Source: CSP1-4 sp963777975 (GTDB taxonomy: Bacteria > Chloroflexota > Limnocylindria > Limnocylindrales > CSP1-4). From it: a stretch of DNA of 64,000 bases. The stretch spans positions 124,001 through 188,000 of the forward strand of contig CAVZSO010000009.1 in assembly GCA_963777975.1 (NCBI GenBank), given 5' to 3'. The notes under the pieces were generated by a model. That model saw only the letters and a list, made by a program, of their open reading frames with translations. It ran no database searches and was not told the origin of the DNA. Shown here piece after piece: positions 25,177 through 34,106 of this stretch; the stretch's first letter is position 1; each line of letters opens with the position of its first letter. The translations under genes were made by a program, and so were the position numbers.

Positions 25177-26841
25177 ATGCGCGTCGCCGTGGCCAGCGAT
25201 CATGCCGGCTTCCCGCTCAAGGGTCCGATCATCGAGTGGCTGGTGGCGCTCGGTCATGAGCCGGTCGACTTCGGCACCGCTTCGACCGAGCCGGTGGACT
25301 ACCCGGATGTGATCGCGCCAGCCGCCAGGGCCGTGGCGGCTGGTGACTGCCAGCGTGGCATCGTGCTCGGCGGCAGTGGCACCGGAGAGGGCATCGTGGC
25401 CAACAAGATCCAAGGCATCCGCTGCGTCGTCGCGTCGGAACCCGTGACAGCGCGGCTCGGGCGCGAACATAATGACGCCAACGTCCTGTCGATGGGCACT
25501 CGGATCGTGGGTACCGAGCTCGCCAGGGCCTGCGTGGAGGCCTTCATGAGCGGCCAGTACCAGGGCGGACGTCACCAGCGCCGCATCGACAAGATCAGCG
25601 CCCTCGAAGGGCGAGGGCCCTGCATGACCGACATGACGCCGGCTGAGCAGATGACGCCGGTCGAGCACATGCGCCGGCTCCGGCCGCCGACGCCACGCAC
25701 CGTCCTCATCGTGGTCGCCATCGCGGTCATCCTCGTCCTGCTCTACCTGGCGCGCGATGGCCTGATGCCGTTCGCTGTCGGTATCGTGCTCGTGTACGTC
25801 CTCTCGCCGGTCGTGCGCTGGCTGGCCGTCCATGGCTGGCGGCCGGGCGGCAAGCGCGGCTGGAGCCCTGTCCTCTCGTCGTGCCTGTCGATGATCGTGC
25901 TCGTGGTGGCCGTCGTCGGCCTGACATTCGTTATCCTGGAGCCGCTCATCGACCAGGTCGTCGTCTACCTCAAGGCGTTGCCCGCCTTCATGGCCAACGC
26001 CCAGGCGACCCTCGACAGCTTGCACCTGCCAAACGCGATCGATGAGCTCGCGACCAAGGTCCTGGTCGCGATCCAGTCCATCCAGGCCGGCTTCCAGTTC
26101 AGCAGCCTCATACCTGCCGCTGAGAGCGTGCTGGGCGCGGCCGCCGTGCTCGTCAGCCTGGCCGTGGTTCCGTTCTTCACGTTCTACGTGTTGATGGACG
26201 CCGGCAGGCTCGAAAAGGGCGTCGGCAGCGCCATCCCGGAGATGTGGCGCGCCGACGTCTTCTCGACAGTCCGCATCTTCAATGACCGCGTCGGCGGCTA
26301 CGTACGCGGCATCGCCGTCGAGAGCATCGTCATGTCGGCCATGGTCTTCGTGTCCATCCTCGGCCTCGGCGTGATCGTTTCGCCGGTCTTCTTCCAGTAC
26401 GCCATCTTCCTGGCGTTGGTGGCCGGGATCATGGAGGTGCTGCCGATCATCGGCATCTTCATCGCCGTCATCCCGGCACTCCTGATCGCCTTCTCGATCG
26501 GTCCCCAAGCGGTCATCGGCGTCGCCATCGTGTACGGCGTGCTGTCGCAGGTCGAGGGCTCGATCGTCACGCCCAAGGTCCAGAACGCGGCCGTCAACCT
26601 CCACCCGGCGCTGGTCATGATGGTCCTCATCCTGGGCTTCGCGGTGGCCGGGCTGGTCGGTGCGCTGATCTCGATCCCGTTCATCGTGGCTGGACGCGAC
26701 ATCATCAGCTACCTGTACCTCCGCCTGGGCGATGAACCGCCCGACCCGGAGACGGCGGCAGCGCAGTTCATCAAGCCGCGAACGCCGATCCGGTTCCGGT
26801 CCCCGAAGCCGACGCCGGATCCGGCCAAGATCCAGACCTAG
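25177..26841 (+). CDS. Ribose-5-phosphate isomerase B joined in frame to an AI-2E-family permease
   Basis: One 554-residue frame. Residues 1-149 are a complete RpiB (VAVASDHAGFPLKGPIIEWL, IVLGGSGTGEGIVANKIQGI, the REHNDANVLSMG region), which interconverts ribose-5-P and ribulose-5-P. Then, without a stop, MTDMTPAEQ leads into an AI-2E/PerM transporter with seven or eight helices (TVLIVVAIAVILVLLYLARD, then FFTFYVLMDAG, QVEGSIVTPKVQN). Each half has normal length. The junction at 25624 contains ATGA, and one frame over RpiB would stop exactly there. So this may be two coupled genes fused by an indel rather than a true fusion protein. Confidence 0.8.
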   Translation: MRVAVASDHAGFPLKGPIIEWLVALGHEPVDFGTASTEPVDYPDVIAPAARAVAAGDCQRGIVLGGSGTGEGIVANKIQGIRCVVASEPVTARLGREHNDANVLSMGTRIVGTELARACVEAFMSGQYQGGRHQRRIDKISALEGRGPCMTDMTPAEQMTPVEHMRRLRPPTPRTVLIVVAIAVILVLLYLARDGLMPFAVGIVLVYVLSPVVRWLAVHGWRPGGKRGWSPVLSSCLSMIVLVVAVVGLTFVILEPLIDQVVVYLKALPAFMANAQATLDSLHLPNAIDELATKVLVAIQSIQAGFQFSSLIPAAESVLGAAAVLVSLAVVPFFTFYVLMDAGRLEKGVGSAIPEMWRADVFSTVRIFNDRVGGYVRGIAVESIVMSAMVFVSILGLGVIVSPVFFQYAIFLALVAGIMEVLPIIGIFIAVIPALLIAFSIGPQAVIGVAIVYGVLSQVEGSIVTPKVQNAAVNLHPALVMMVLILGFAVAGLVGALISIPFIVAGRDIISYLYLRLGDEPPDPETAAAQFIKPRTPIRFRSPKPTPDPAKIQT

Positions 26842-26859
26842 CGAGCACCGGCGAGCGGC

Positions 26860-27979
26860 ATGGCCATCGACTATCGGCGTATGGCCATCGAGGTCGAGTC
26901 GCCGGAGCAGCTCGGGCTACGAGCGGATCCGCAACAACCTCGCCGAGAGCTCGGTGGCCGACATGCGCCTGCGCGACCTCGGCGTGGCGCTCGACGAGCT
27001 GGTCCTGATGTATGGCGACCATGCCGGCCATCCAGCGATGCGCGCCCTCGTGGCCGCCGACGATGACGCGCTGTCCGACGCCGACGTGCTGCTCGTGCCG
27101 GGCGCGGCCGCGGCCCTCTTCATCGTGACCACGACGCTCCTCGGACCCGGCAGCCAGGTCATCGTCGCGCGGCCCAACTACGCCACGAACCTCGAGACGC
27201 CACGCGCCATCGGGGCCGATGTCGCCTTCCTGGACCTGCACCATGACGATGCCTGGCGCGTCGACCCCGAGCGTTTGCGGAGCATGCTGACGCCAGAGAC
27301 CCGCCTGGTCAGCCTGACCAGCCCGCACAACCCGACCGGCCAGGTCATCGACCAGTCGACGATGCGCGAGATCGTGGCCATGGTCGAGGCGCACCCGCAA
27401 GCGCGATTGCTTGTCGACGAGACCTACCGCGAGATGACCTACGGCGGCTCACCAGCGCTGATCGCTGGTCGAACCGAGCGCGCCATCAGCGTCTCGAGCC
27501 TCTCGAAGGCGTTCGGGCTGCCGGGCATCCGGCTGGGCTGGATCGCGTGCCGCGATCGCTCCCTGATGGAGCGCTTCCTGGCCGCCAAGGAGCAGATCCT
27601 GATCACCGGCTCGGTCGTCGACGAGGCCATCGGCTACGAGGCGCTTCGACGCCGAGACGAGCTGCTGCCGCCGATCCGAGGGGGCATCGCGACCGCGCTC
27701 GACCAGGTGCGCGACTGGCTCGCCGCGGATGACCGGTTCGAGTGGATCGAGCCGCGCGGCGGCGTGGTCGGCTTTCCCCGCTTCCGTCCCGACCTGAACG
27801 TCGACGTCGACGCCTTCTATACGGGGCTCTTCGAGCGCCACGGCACGCTCGTCGGACCCGGCCACTGGTTCGATCAGCCGCGCCGGCATTTCCGGCTGGG
27901 CTACGGCTGGCCGACACTCGAGAGCTTGGCGGAGGGGCTCGCGAACATCTCGCTGGCCGCCACGGAAGCCGGCGCCTGA
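26860..27979 (+). CDS. PLP-dependent aminotransferase, class I/II (one frameshift)
   Basis: About 372 residues after repair. The start MAIDYRRMAIEVESPEQL (ATG 26860) is followed, after one extra G in the GGG at 26914-26916, by GYERIRNNLAESSVADM and the rest. Fold-type I signatures are LTSPHNPTGQVID, the Asp/Tyr segment LLVDETYREMTYGG, the PLP-lysine motif SVSSLSKAFGLPGIRLGW, and the C-terminal HFRLGYGW with the carboxylate-binding Arg. The substrate is not identifiable; histidinol-phosphate- or alanine-type enzymes are similar. It lies 18 bases after the AI-2E permease end, probably in the same transcript. Confidence 0.85.
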
Positions 27980-28006
27980 CCCCGCCCGATGGGCCGACGC
28001 GCGTTG

Positions 28007-28019
28007 TAGAGTCGGTCCC
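28007..28019 (+). promoter_or_regulatory. -10 box TAGAGT before the GH13 gene
   Basis: TAGAGT (28007-28012) ends seven bases before the ATG at 28020, with no Shine-Dalgarno sequence. This is leaderless geometry. Confidence 0.6.
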
Positions 28020-30872
28020 ATGACCCGTCACGAATATCGGCTGTCCCGGACGGCGCGCCGAACGTTCGACGTGCCCGGGACCCTCTTCGAGGTCGACGGT
28101 GCGACCGCCCGGGTCGACCTCGTCGCCGTGCGCGAGCTGGCCGACACGATCGACGTCGATGCCGGCGAGCTCCTCGCGGCCGGCATGCTCCACGAGGCGC
28201 AGCACCGGCTGCTGGCGGTGCTCGGCGGAGCCGGCCCGGAAGGCGCCGTCGCGCGCGCTGCGGCCGACACCGATCGCAGCCTCGGGACGGAGCGCCTGAT
28301 GGACGGCCTGCGGGCCTTCACCGAGCGAAATCCGCCGCTCGCGGTGGCCGATGGCACGCAGAGCCTCGACGCGGAGTTGGACGACCCGATGGCGCGGGCG
28401 AGCGGCCTCGAGGAGGCGGTCATCGCCATGGTCGCCGCGGACAACCCCGCGCTCATCCCATTCCGCGTCCTGTACGTCGAGCCCACGCCCGAGCCGCCGG
28501 TGCTGGCCGCGGTCACCGAGGCCTTCGCGGAGCACCTTGCCGTCAGCGGCCCGTCGGGCATCGAGGGCCGGCGCATCGACCTGATGGACGTCCTTCGGGC
28601 CCCGACACGCGAGGCGCCGCACTCGCTGGGCGCTCAGCTGCGGCTCATCCGGGACCACTGGGGGCCGCTGCTTGGCGACCTGCTCGACGTCCTCCAGCTG
28701 GCGCTCGACCTGATGGCCGAGCAGGACCACGCCCTGCGCCTCCGCTGGGCGACCGGCGCCGGCGGCGGCGACAACGCCGATCCGCATCTCGGCATCCGGG
28801 GACCGGACGACGAATCGGACGAGGAGCGCTTCTCGGATGACCGCGACTGGATGCCGCGCGTCGTGCTCATCGCCAAGTCCACCTATGTCTGGCTCGACCA
28901 GCTGTCAACGGCCTACGGCCGCGAGATCCGGACCCTGGACGCCATCCCGGACGAGGAGCTCGCGACCCTTGGTGCACAAGGCATCACCGGCCTCTGGCTG
29001 ATCGGTCTCTGGCAACGCAGCCACGCCTCGGCCGAGATCAAGCACATGGCCGGCGACCACGATGCCGTCGCCTCCGCCTACTCCCTCGACGACTACCGGA
29101 TCGCCGATGACCTCGGCGGCGAGGCCGCACTCAAGGACCTCGGCGAGCGGGCCAGGCGCCACGGCATCCGCCTCGCCAGCGACATGGTCCCCAACCACAT
29201 GGGCCTCGACTCGCGCTGGGTCATCGAGCAACCGGAGCGCTTCCTCGCGCTGCCCGTCTCGCCTATCCCGAGCTACCGGTTCAGCGGACCGGACATCTCG
29301 CGCGATGACCGCGTCTCGATCCGCATCGAGGATGGCTACTGGGATCGGACGGACGCCGCGGTCGTCTTCCAGCGCGTCGACCGCGGCAGCGGCGAGACCC
29401 GCTACATCTACCACGGCAACGACGGCACGAGCATGCCCTGGAACGACACGGCGCAGCTCGACTACCTCCGCGCGGACGTCCGCGAGGCGGTCATGGCGAC
29501 CATCCTCGATGTCGCGAAGCGCTTTCCGATCATCCGCTTCGATGCCGCCATGACCCTCGCGCGCAAGCACATCCAGCGGCTCTGGTATCCACCTCCCGGC
29601 GGCCCAGGCGACGCCATCCCGACCCGTGTCGGCTACGGCATCTCCAACGCAGCGTTCGCGCGGGCCATGCCCCGCGAGTTCTGGCGCGATGTCGTCGACC
29701 GGGTGGCGGCTGAGGCACCCGACACGCTCCTGCTGGCCGAGGCCTTCTGGATGCTCGAGGGCTACTTCGTACGCAGCCTGGGCATGCACCGCGTCTACAA
29801 CAGCGCCTTCATGCACATGCTGCGCGACGAACGCAACGCCGAGTACCGGGCGCTGATCAAGGAGACGCTGGCCTTCGACCCCGAGGTCCTCAAGCGCTTC
29901 GTGAACTTCCTCAACAACCCCGACGAGCGGACGGCCGTGGACCAGTTCGGGGACGACGATCGCTACTTCTGCGCCGCCACGCTGATGGCCACGCTGCCCG
30001 GGCTGCCGATGTTCGGCCACGGGCAGATCGAGGGCTATGCCGAGAAGTACGGCATGGAGTTCCGGCGCGCCCGCTGGCACGAGGAGCCCAAAGGCTGGCT
30101 CATCGAGCGCCACGAGCGCGAGATCTTTCCGCTGCTGCATCGGCGGCGGCTGTTCGCCGAGGCGCGCGACTTCCGTCTCTACGACCTGGAGACGGCCGAC
30201 GGGGTGGCCGAGGATGTCTTCGCCTTCAGCAACCGCGACGGCGACGACCGCGCCCTGGTCCTCGTCCACAGCCGCTATGCCGAGGCTGAGGGCAGCCTGC
30301 GCACGTCGGCACCAGCCTCTCGGCGGTCCGAGGGCGGTCGCCAGCTCGAGCGGCAGTCGCTGGCCGACGCCCTGGGCCTGCCGCGTGACGACGCCGCCTG
30401 GGTCATCTTCCGCGACCTGGTCTCCGGCCGCGAGGGCCTGCGCGGCTGCGCCGGCCTGCACCACGACGGCTTCGCCGTCTCGCTGCGTGCCTATGAGCGC
30501 CGCGTGCTGCTCGACTGGCGGATCGTCGTCGACAGCGACGGCGCCCTCGGCGAGCTCGCGGCCCGCATCGGCTGGGACGGGACCGTGCCATCGGTCGATG
30601 AGGCCGTGGATGGGATCCGCGCCGAGTGGCGCGCGGCGCGCGAGCCTGCCGCGTCGCCAGATGCTCCTCCATCGCCAGACGCGGCATCGGAGGCCGACGA
30701 GACCGCGGAGGTCGAACCGGTGGTGCCGCGCGGCAAAGGCAGGGCACGAACATCTCGACCAGCGACTACGTCACCAGGCAAGGACGATGCGACGCCGAAG
30801 TCGGCCTCGAAGTCGCGGCGAACCCGCAAACCAGGACCTGGCATCCCGCCGGACGATGGCCCGACGCACTGA
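28020..30872 (+). CDS. Large GH13 alpha-amylase-family protein
   Basis: A 950-residue intracellular protein. Residues 1 to about 280 form an N-terminal region I cannot assign. A GH13 barrel follows: LASDMVPNHMGLDS near 387 (region I), IIRFDAAMTL near 505 (nucleophile Asp), LLLAEAFW near 571 (general acid Glu) and FVNFLNNPDERTA near 629 (region IV, with NNPD instead of NHD). A C-terminal beta domain and a Lys/Arg/Pro-rich tail (about 890-950) end it. No signal peptide is present. It probably acts on glycogen, maltodextrin or maltose-type donors. The unusual region IV and long N-terminus make the reaction uncertain. The start is set by the -10 box at 28007. Confidence 0.85.
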   Translation: MTRHEYRLSRTARRTFDVPGTLFEVDGATARVDLVAVRELADTIDVDAGELLAAGMLHEAQHRLLAVLGGAGPEGAVARAAADTDRSLGTERLMDGLRAFTERNPPLAVADGTQSLDAELDDPMARASGLEEAVIAMVAADNPALIPFRVLYVEPTPEPPVLAAVTEAFAEHLAVSGPSGIEGRRIDLMDVLRAPTREAPHSLGAQLRLIRDHWGPLLGDLLDVLQLALDLMAEQDHALRLRWATGAGGGDNADPHLGIRGPDDESDEERFSDDRDWMPRVVLIAKSTYVWLDQLSTAYGREIRTLDAIPDEELATLGAQGITGLWLIGLWQRSHASAEIKHMAGDHDAVASAYSLDDYRIADDLGGEAALKDLGERARRHGIRLASDMVPNHMGLDSRWVIEQPERFLALPVSPIPSYRFSGPDISRDDRVSIRIEDGYWDRTDAAVVFQRVDRGSGETRYIYHGNDGTSMPWNDTAQLDYLRADVREAVMATILDVAKRFPIIRFDAAMTLARKHIQRLWYPPPGGPGDAIPTRVGYGISNAAFARAMPREFWRDVVDRVAAEAPDTLLLAEAFWMLEGYFVRSLGMHRVYNSAFMHMLRDERNAEYRALIKETLAFDPEVLKRFVNFLNNPDERTAVDQFGDDDRYFCAATLMATLPGLPMFGHGQIEGYAEKYGMEFRRARWHEEPKGWLIERHEREIFPLLHRRRLFAEARDFRLYDLETADGVAEDVFAFSNRDGDDRALVLVHSRYAEAEGSLRTSAPASRRSEGGRQLERQSLADALGLPRDDAAWVIFRDLVSGREGLRGCAGLHHDGFAVSLRAYERRVLLDWRIVVDSDGALGELAARIGWDGTVPSVDEAVDGIRAEWRAAREPAASPDAPPSPDAASEADETAEVEPVVPRGKGRARTSRPATTSPGKDDATPKSASKSRRTRKPGPGIPPDDGPTH

Positions 30873-30968
30873 CCCGCCAAGCCGGCGCGCGCAGGTCGCC
30901 CGACGTCGGCCCGACGCGCGAGCCACGCACCCGCGTTCGTTGCGCTGGCAACCAACGATCGCGGCGCG

Positions 30969-30983
30969 TATCATGCCGCCGAC
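30969..30983 (+). promoter_or_regulatory. -10 box TATCAT before the MarR gene
   Basis: TATCAT (30969-30974) lies nine bases before the ATG at 30984, giving a leader of about two bases. Confidence 0.55.
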
Positions 30984-31553
30984 ATGACGAGCGCTAACGC
31001 GGCCCCGACCGCTGAGATCGACCTCGCCCCGATCGGGCGAGCCGACGACCGTGCCCCGCAGGGCATCGACGACTTCATGGCTCGCATCGACCCGCGGCTG
31101 CTGCCCTGGGTCGTCTTCCTGCGCGCGCACGCGGCGGTGTCACGCGCGCTCGAGGCGGAGCTCGAGGCCGAGCAGTCGATGTCGCTAGCCGACTACGAGG
31201 CGCTCATCCAGCTGGCTCATGCCGACGGCCGTCGTTTGCGCATGAGCGAGCTGGCGGACCGCATGATCCTGACGCGAAGTGGCATCAGCCGGCTGGTCGA
31301 CCGCCTCGAAGCTGGTCGCTATGTCGAGCGAGTGGCGTGCTCGACCGATGCGCGGGGAGCCTACGCGATGCTGACCGAGGCGGGGTACGCGCGCCTGCAG
31401 GCCGCATCACCGACGCACATGCGCGGCGTCGACGAGCACTTCCTGTCGGCCATCCCGTCGGAGGACCAGGCGGCCTTCGTGCGGGTCCTGTCCGATATCC
31501 TCGATGGCCTGGCGCGCGCAGGCCGCTCCGGCGACGAGGTCTGCGCCGACTGA
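30984..31553 (+). CDS. MarR-family transcriptional regulator
   Basis: A 189-residue protein with the MarR winged helix: LADYEALIQLAHADGRRLRM, then SELADRMILTRSGISRLVDR (recognition helix) and the wing YVERVACSTDARGAYAML. A C-terminal helix completes the dimer interface. An acidic N-terminal extension of about 30 residues precedes the domain. No regulated gene is obvious: the gene downstream is convergent. It may act on its own leaderless promoter. Confidence 0.9.
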   Translation: MTSANAAPTAEIDLAPIGRADDRAPQGIDDFMARIDPRLLPWVVFLRAHAAVSRALEAELEAEQSMSLADYEALIQLAHADGRRLRMSELADRMILTRSGISRLVDRLEAGRYVERVACSTDARGAYAMLTEAGYARLQAASPTHMRGVDEHFLSAIPSEDQAAFVRVLSDILDGLARAGRSGDEVCAD

Positions 31554-31597
31554 CGTCGCCCCGGCGACCCTCGCCGTCCCGGCAACACATCCCTGGG

Positions 31598-32791
31598 CTA
31601 GTGGTGGCGCTCTGACGCCTCGAGATAGCGGACATCGTGGCGGCGGATCGGGTCGGGGTTCGTGCCCCGCGAGCGGGCCAGTCGCTCGGTCAGCAGCTGA
31701 AGTGGCGTGATCGTTGCGATCAGCGCCGCCCCTGGACCAGCGAGATCGGGGCGAACGGCGAGCAGGCGACCGGCCGAGATCGGCGCCGCACCCAACGCTG
31801 TTGCCGCATCGCTCGTCACGATGGCCGCCGTCCGCAAGCCCAGCACTTCGGCCGCAGCCAACGCGCCCGACGCGCGATCTGCGCGCTCAGCGAGACGGTC
31901 GGCGTCGGCGAGCAGCAGGACGAGCCCCGTCTGCGGCCCGGTGGCCGGCAGATGCCCGTGGAGGAGCGTCTCGAGATCGCGCATCGTCGTCGGCAGCCAG
32001 GTCGCCTCCTCGATCTTGAGCGCCAGCTCTCGGGCGGCCGGGCGGTCGGCCCCGGAGGCGACGGTCAGGATGGTCGTCGCGTCGGCGAGCTGACGTGCGA
32101 TCGCCTCGGCGGCTCCCGCCTGGTCGAGGCCAGCGGCCAGAGCGGCACGAGCCGCTCGCGGGTCTGGATGTTCACCGGTCAGGTGGCCCGCCACGGCCAG
32201 GGCGGCCAGGATCGGCGACAGGTAGCCGACCGTATGGCACCAGCTCTGGTCGGCCTCCTCGGTCGCGACGACCACGTCGGCAAGAGCCCCACCGGGCGAG
32301 CGGTCGGTGATCGTGACGAGGGCGGTCAGTGCCCCCGCGTCGCGAGCCGCCAAGAGCGCCGCGTTGGTCGCCCGGGTGCCGCCCTCATGCGAGATGCCGA
32401 CGATCATGCCGCCAGCTTGTGGAGCCAGCGCCGCTTCGAAAGCCTGGACGGCCTCGACGTGCGCTGGCAGGCCGATCCGCCGGAGCGCCTCCTCCAGGAT
32501 GAGCGCGCTCGCCATCGCACCGTGCTCGCTCGTGCCACAGCCGACGACACGGATCGGCGACCCCGCGCTGGCGGCCTCACGCAGTCGGCCCGCCAGGACC
32601 GCCGCCTGCGACGAGGGCTGCGCCAGCCGGTTCAGGATCCGTTCGGCGAGGGCGGGCTCGGCGGCCATCATGTCGGTCATCACGAACGGCGGGCCATCAC
32701 GCATCGGCGGCATCGAGGACTCGTCCCAGGGTTCCGGGGCCCCAGGCAGCGGAGCACTCGGATCGAAGGCGGCAGGGGTCGGGTCGGGCAT
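31598..32791 (-). CDS. SIS-domain sugar isomerase/deaminase-like protein
   Basis: A 397-residue protein with two SIS (sugar isomerase) domains and no glutaminase domain. The first has IRVVGCGTSEHGAMASALIL and MIVGISHEGGTRATNAALLA. The second contains ALKIEEATWLPTTMRDLETL and HGHLPATG, typical of GlmS-isomerase/AgaS-like proteins. It probably interconverts amino-sugar phosphates or binds them. GGAGGA lies six bases before the ATG at 32791. The ICMT-like gene ends 11 bases upstream on the same strand, so the two are likely an operon. Confidence 0.85.
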   Translation of the reverse strand: MPDPTPAAFDPSAPLPGAPEPWDESSMPPMRDGPPFVMTDMMAAEPALAERILNRLAQPSSQAAVLAGRLREAASAGSPIRVVGCGTSEHGAMASALILEEALRRIGLPAHVEAVQAFEAALAPQAGGMIVGISHEGGTRATNAALLAARDAGALTALVTITDRSPGGALADVVVATEEADQSWCHTVGYLSPILAALAVAGHLTGEHPDPRAARAALAAGLDQAGAAEAIARQLADATTILTVASGADRPAARELALKIEEATWLPTTMRDLETLLHGHLPATGPQTGLVLLLADADRLAERADRASGALAAAEVLGLRTAAIVTSDAATALGAAPISAGRLLAVRPDLAGPGAALIATITPLQLLTERLARSRGTNPDPIRRHDVRYLEASERHH

Positions 32792-32802
32792 CGTGTCCTC
32801 CG

Positions 32803-33276
32803 TCAGATGAGTCCGGGGAAGAACCGCCGGGTGCGGTCTCGGTACGCCGGATAGGCCGGATAGCGATCCGTGAGCCAGGCCTCCTCGCGGATCGACTTGA
32901 GGTACAGCACGAACAGCAGCAGCCCCGTCAGGACGATCGAGGCGATGCTGGCGTTGAGCACGCCCCAGCCGAGCGCGCCCAGGACGAAACCGCCGTAGAT
33001 CGGGTGTCGGACCGAGCGATAGATGCCGGTCTCGACGAGCTCGCCGGCCTCGAGCGGCCGCGGATTCGGGGTGAACGACTCTCCGAGCGCCTGGACGCCG
33101 AGGAAGGCCATCACGCCCCCGGCCACGATGAGGGCGCCGCCGATGACGACGAAGACCGTCGCGGGCAGGCCGGTCAGGCCAGAGGGGGGCACGCCGGCCA
33201 GGGCGACGGCGGCGGTCAGGATGAGCTGGAGGAAGACCCAGCCCTGGCCACGCCGGCCGAGATCGGGCACACGCAT
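32803..33276 (-). CDS. Isoprenylcysteine methyltransferase-like membrane protein
   Basis: A 157-residue protein with four or five membrane helices and the C-terminal catalytic signature GIYRSVRHPIYGGFVLGALG, followed by SIREEAWLTDRYPAYPAYRD. This is the ICMT/phospholipid-methyltransferase fold, in which the RHPxY motif lies at the SAM site. Bacterial members methylate unknown lipids or thiols. No clear Shine-Dalgarno site or -10 box precedes the ATG at 33276. It diverges from the DUF427 gene. Confidence 0.88.
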   Translation of the reverse strand: MRVPDLGRRGQGWVFLQLILTAAVALAGVPPSGLTGLPATVFVVIGGALIVAGGVMAFLGVQALGESFTPNPRPLEAGELVETGIYRSVRHPIYGGFVLGALGWGVLNASIASIVLTGLLLFVLYLKSIREEAWLTDRYPAYPAYRDRTRRFFPGLI

Positions 33277-33329
33277 GGCGTCATCGTCGCATGCGGCGGA
33301 CGGCGCCGTTTCGTGGCAGGCTTCGGTCG

Positions 33330-33829
33330 ATGACGACTCGCGACGCGCGACCGATGCCCGGCCCTGGCCAGGAATTGGTCTGGGACTACCCGCGACCGCC
33401 TCGGATCGAGCCGACCGAACGACGTGTGCGCGTGATCGTCGGAGGTGTCACGGTCGCGGACACGACGCACGCCCTCCGCGTGCTCGAGACGGCCAGCCCA
33501 CCGACCTTCTACATCCCGCCTCATGACGTGCGACTCGACCTCCTCGTGGCAGAGTCAGGACACACCGTCTGCGAGTGGAAGGGTGAGGCGAGCTACTGGT
33601 CGATCCGGATCGGCGAGGCATGTGGCGATCGGCCGCCTGGAGCTACCCCGACCCCAAGGCCAGCTTCGAGGCCATCCGCGACCACCTCGCGTTCTACGCC
33701 GGTCGCGTCGACGAAGCCTGGGTCGACGACGAGCGCGTGGATCCGCAGGCGGGCAGCTTCTACGGCGGCTGGGTGACGGCAGAGATCATCGGCCCCTTCA
33801 AGGGCGAGCCGGGCACCCTCGACTGGTAG
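33330..33829 (+). CDS. DUF427-family protein (one frameshift)
   Basis: About 166 residues after restoring one base near 33620. The first part holds WDYPRPPRIEP, VTVADTTHALRVLETASPP, TFYIPPHDV and TVCEWKGEASYWSIRIGE. In the next frame the family end AAWSYPDPKASFEAIRDHLA and FYAGRVDEAWVDDE follows, closing at 33829. These are typical DUF427 motifs, including the buried Trp-Lys region. The fold is known; the biochemical role is not. The start could also be the ATG at 33354. Confidence 0.82.
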
Positions 33830-33921
33830 CTGGCCCCCTCGCTGGGTGGGACTTGTCGCCGACTTCGGGGATGGACCGTGGACAACTCTTGGCGATGCCC
33901 GAATCTCGTGGATAAGTCCCG

Positions 33922-33950
33922 TTGACCCGCCCCTGGCGCGGAGATACATT
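33922..33950 (+). promoter_or_regulatory. Strong sigma-70-like promoter with no coding gene downstream
   Basis: TTGACC (33922-33927), a 17-base spacer, then TACATT (33945-33950). This is near-ideal housekeeping geometry in an otherwise GC-rich intergenic region. Transcription would begin near 33957 and run into the structured segment described next. It does not point at a coding gene: fabI lies on the opposite strand. Confidence 0.7.
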
Positions 33951-33956
33951 TCGTCT

Positions 33957-34084
33957 TGCCCGAAGGGGCCTCGCACCGGACCCGGAAGCCGCAAGGCGGA
34001 AGGGGGATGATCGGACGGTTTACCGATCGGTCATCAAGGAGCGGCGGTTCCTTCGGGCGTTTCGTTGCCCTCCGGGGCGTTTTG
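33957..34084 (+). ncRNA. Candidate small structured RNA of about 127 nt
   Basis: Downstream of the promoter at 33922 there is no plausible protein. The sequence can fold into a closing stem (GCCC at 33958 with GGGC near 34075; GGGGC at 33965 with GCCCT near 34067). Inside it is a GCC-GCAA-GGC tetraloop near 33994-34003. A long hairpin at about 34009-34038 pairs GATGATCGGACGG with CCGATCGGTCATC (12 of 13 pairs, loop TTTA). An AAGGA/TCCTT stem follows. It ends GGGGCG-TTTT (34074-34083), terminator-like. It matches no RNA family that I know. It is convergent with fabI, so a role as an antisense or 3'-UTR element is the alternative. Confidence 0.45.
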
Positions 34085-34106
34085 GCGTGTCCGGCGCGTG
34101 GTCGCG

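Noticed and set aside
25030..26604. 524-codon minus-strand open frame rich in Asp, His and Arg
   Set aside because: The composition is that of a complementary-strand reading of RpiB and the AI-2E permease; no motif supports it.
28905..30464. 519-codon minus-strand open frame across the GH13 gene
   Set aside because: It is antisense to the GH13 catalytic motifs, has no domain signature and no start signals.
33957..34084. Known riboswitch (glycine, cobalamin, c-di-GMP), SRP RNA or 6S RNA in this segment
   Set aside because: The conserved cores of those families are not present, and no gene on the same strand follows. I kept it only as an unassigned RNA candidate.
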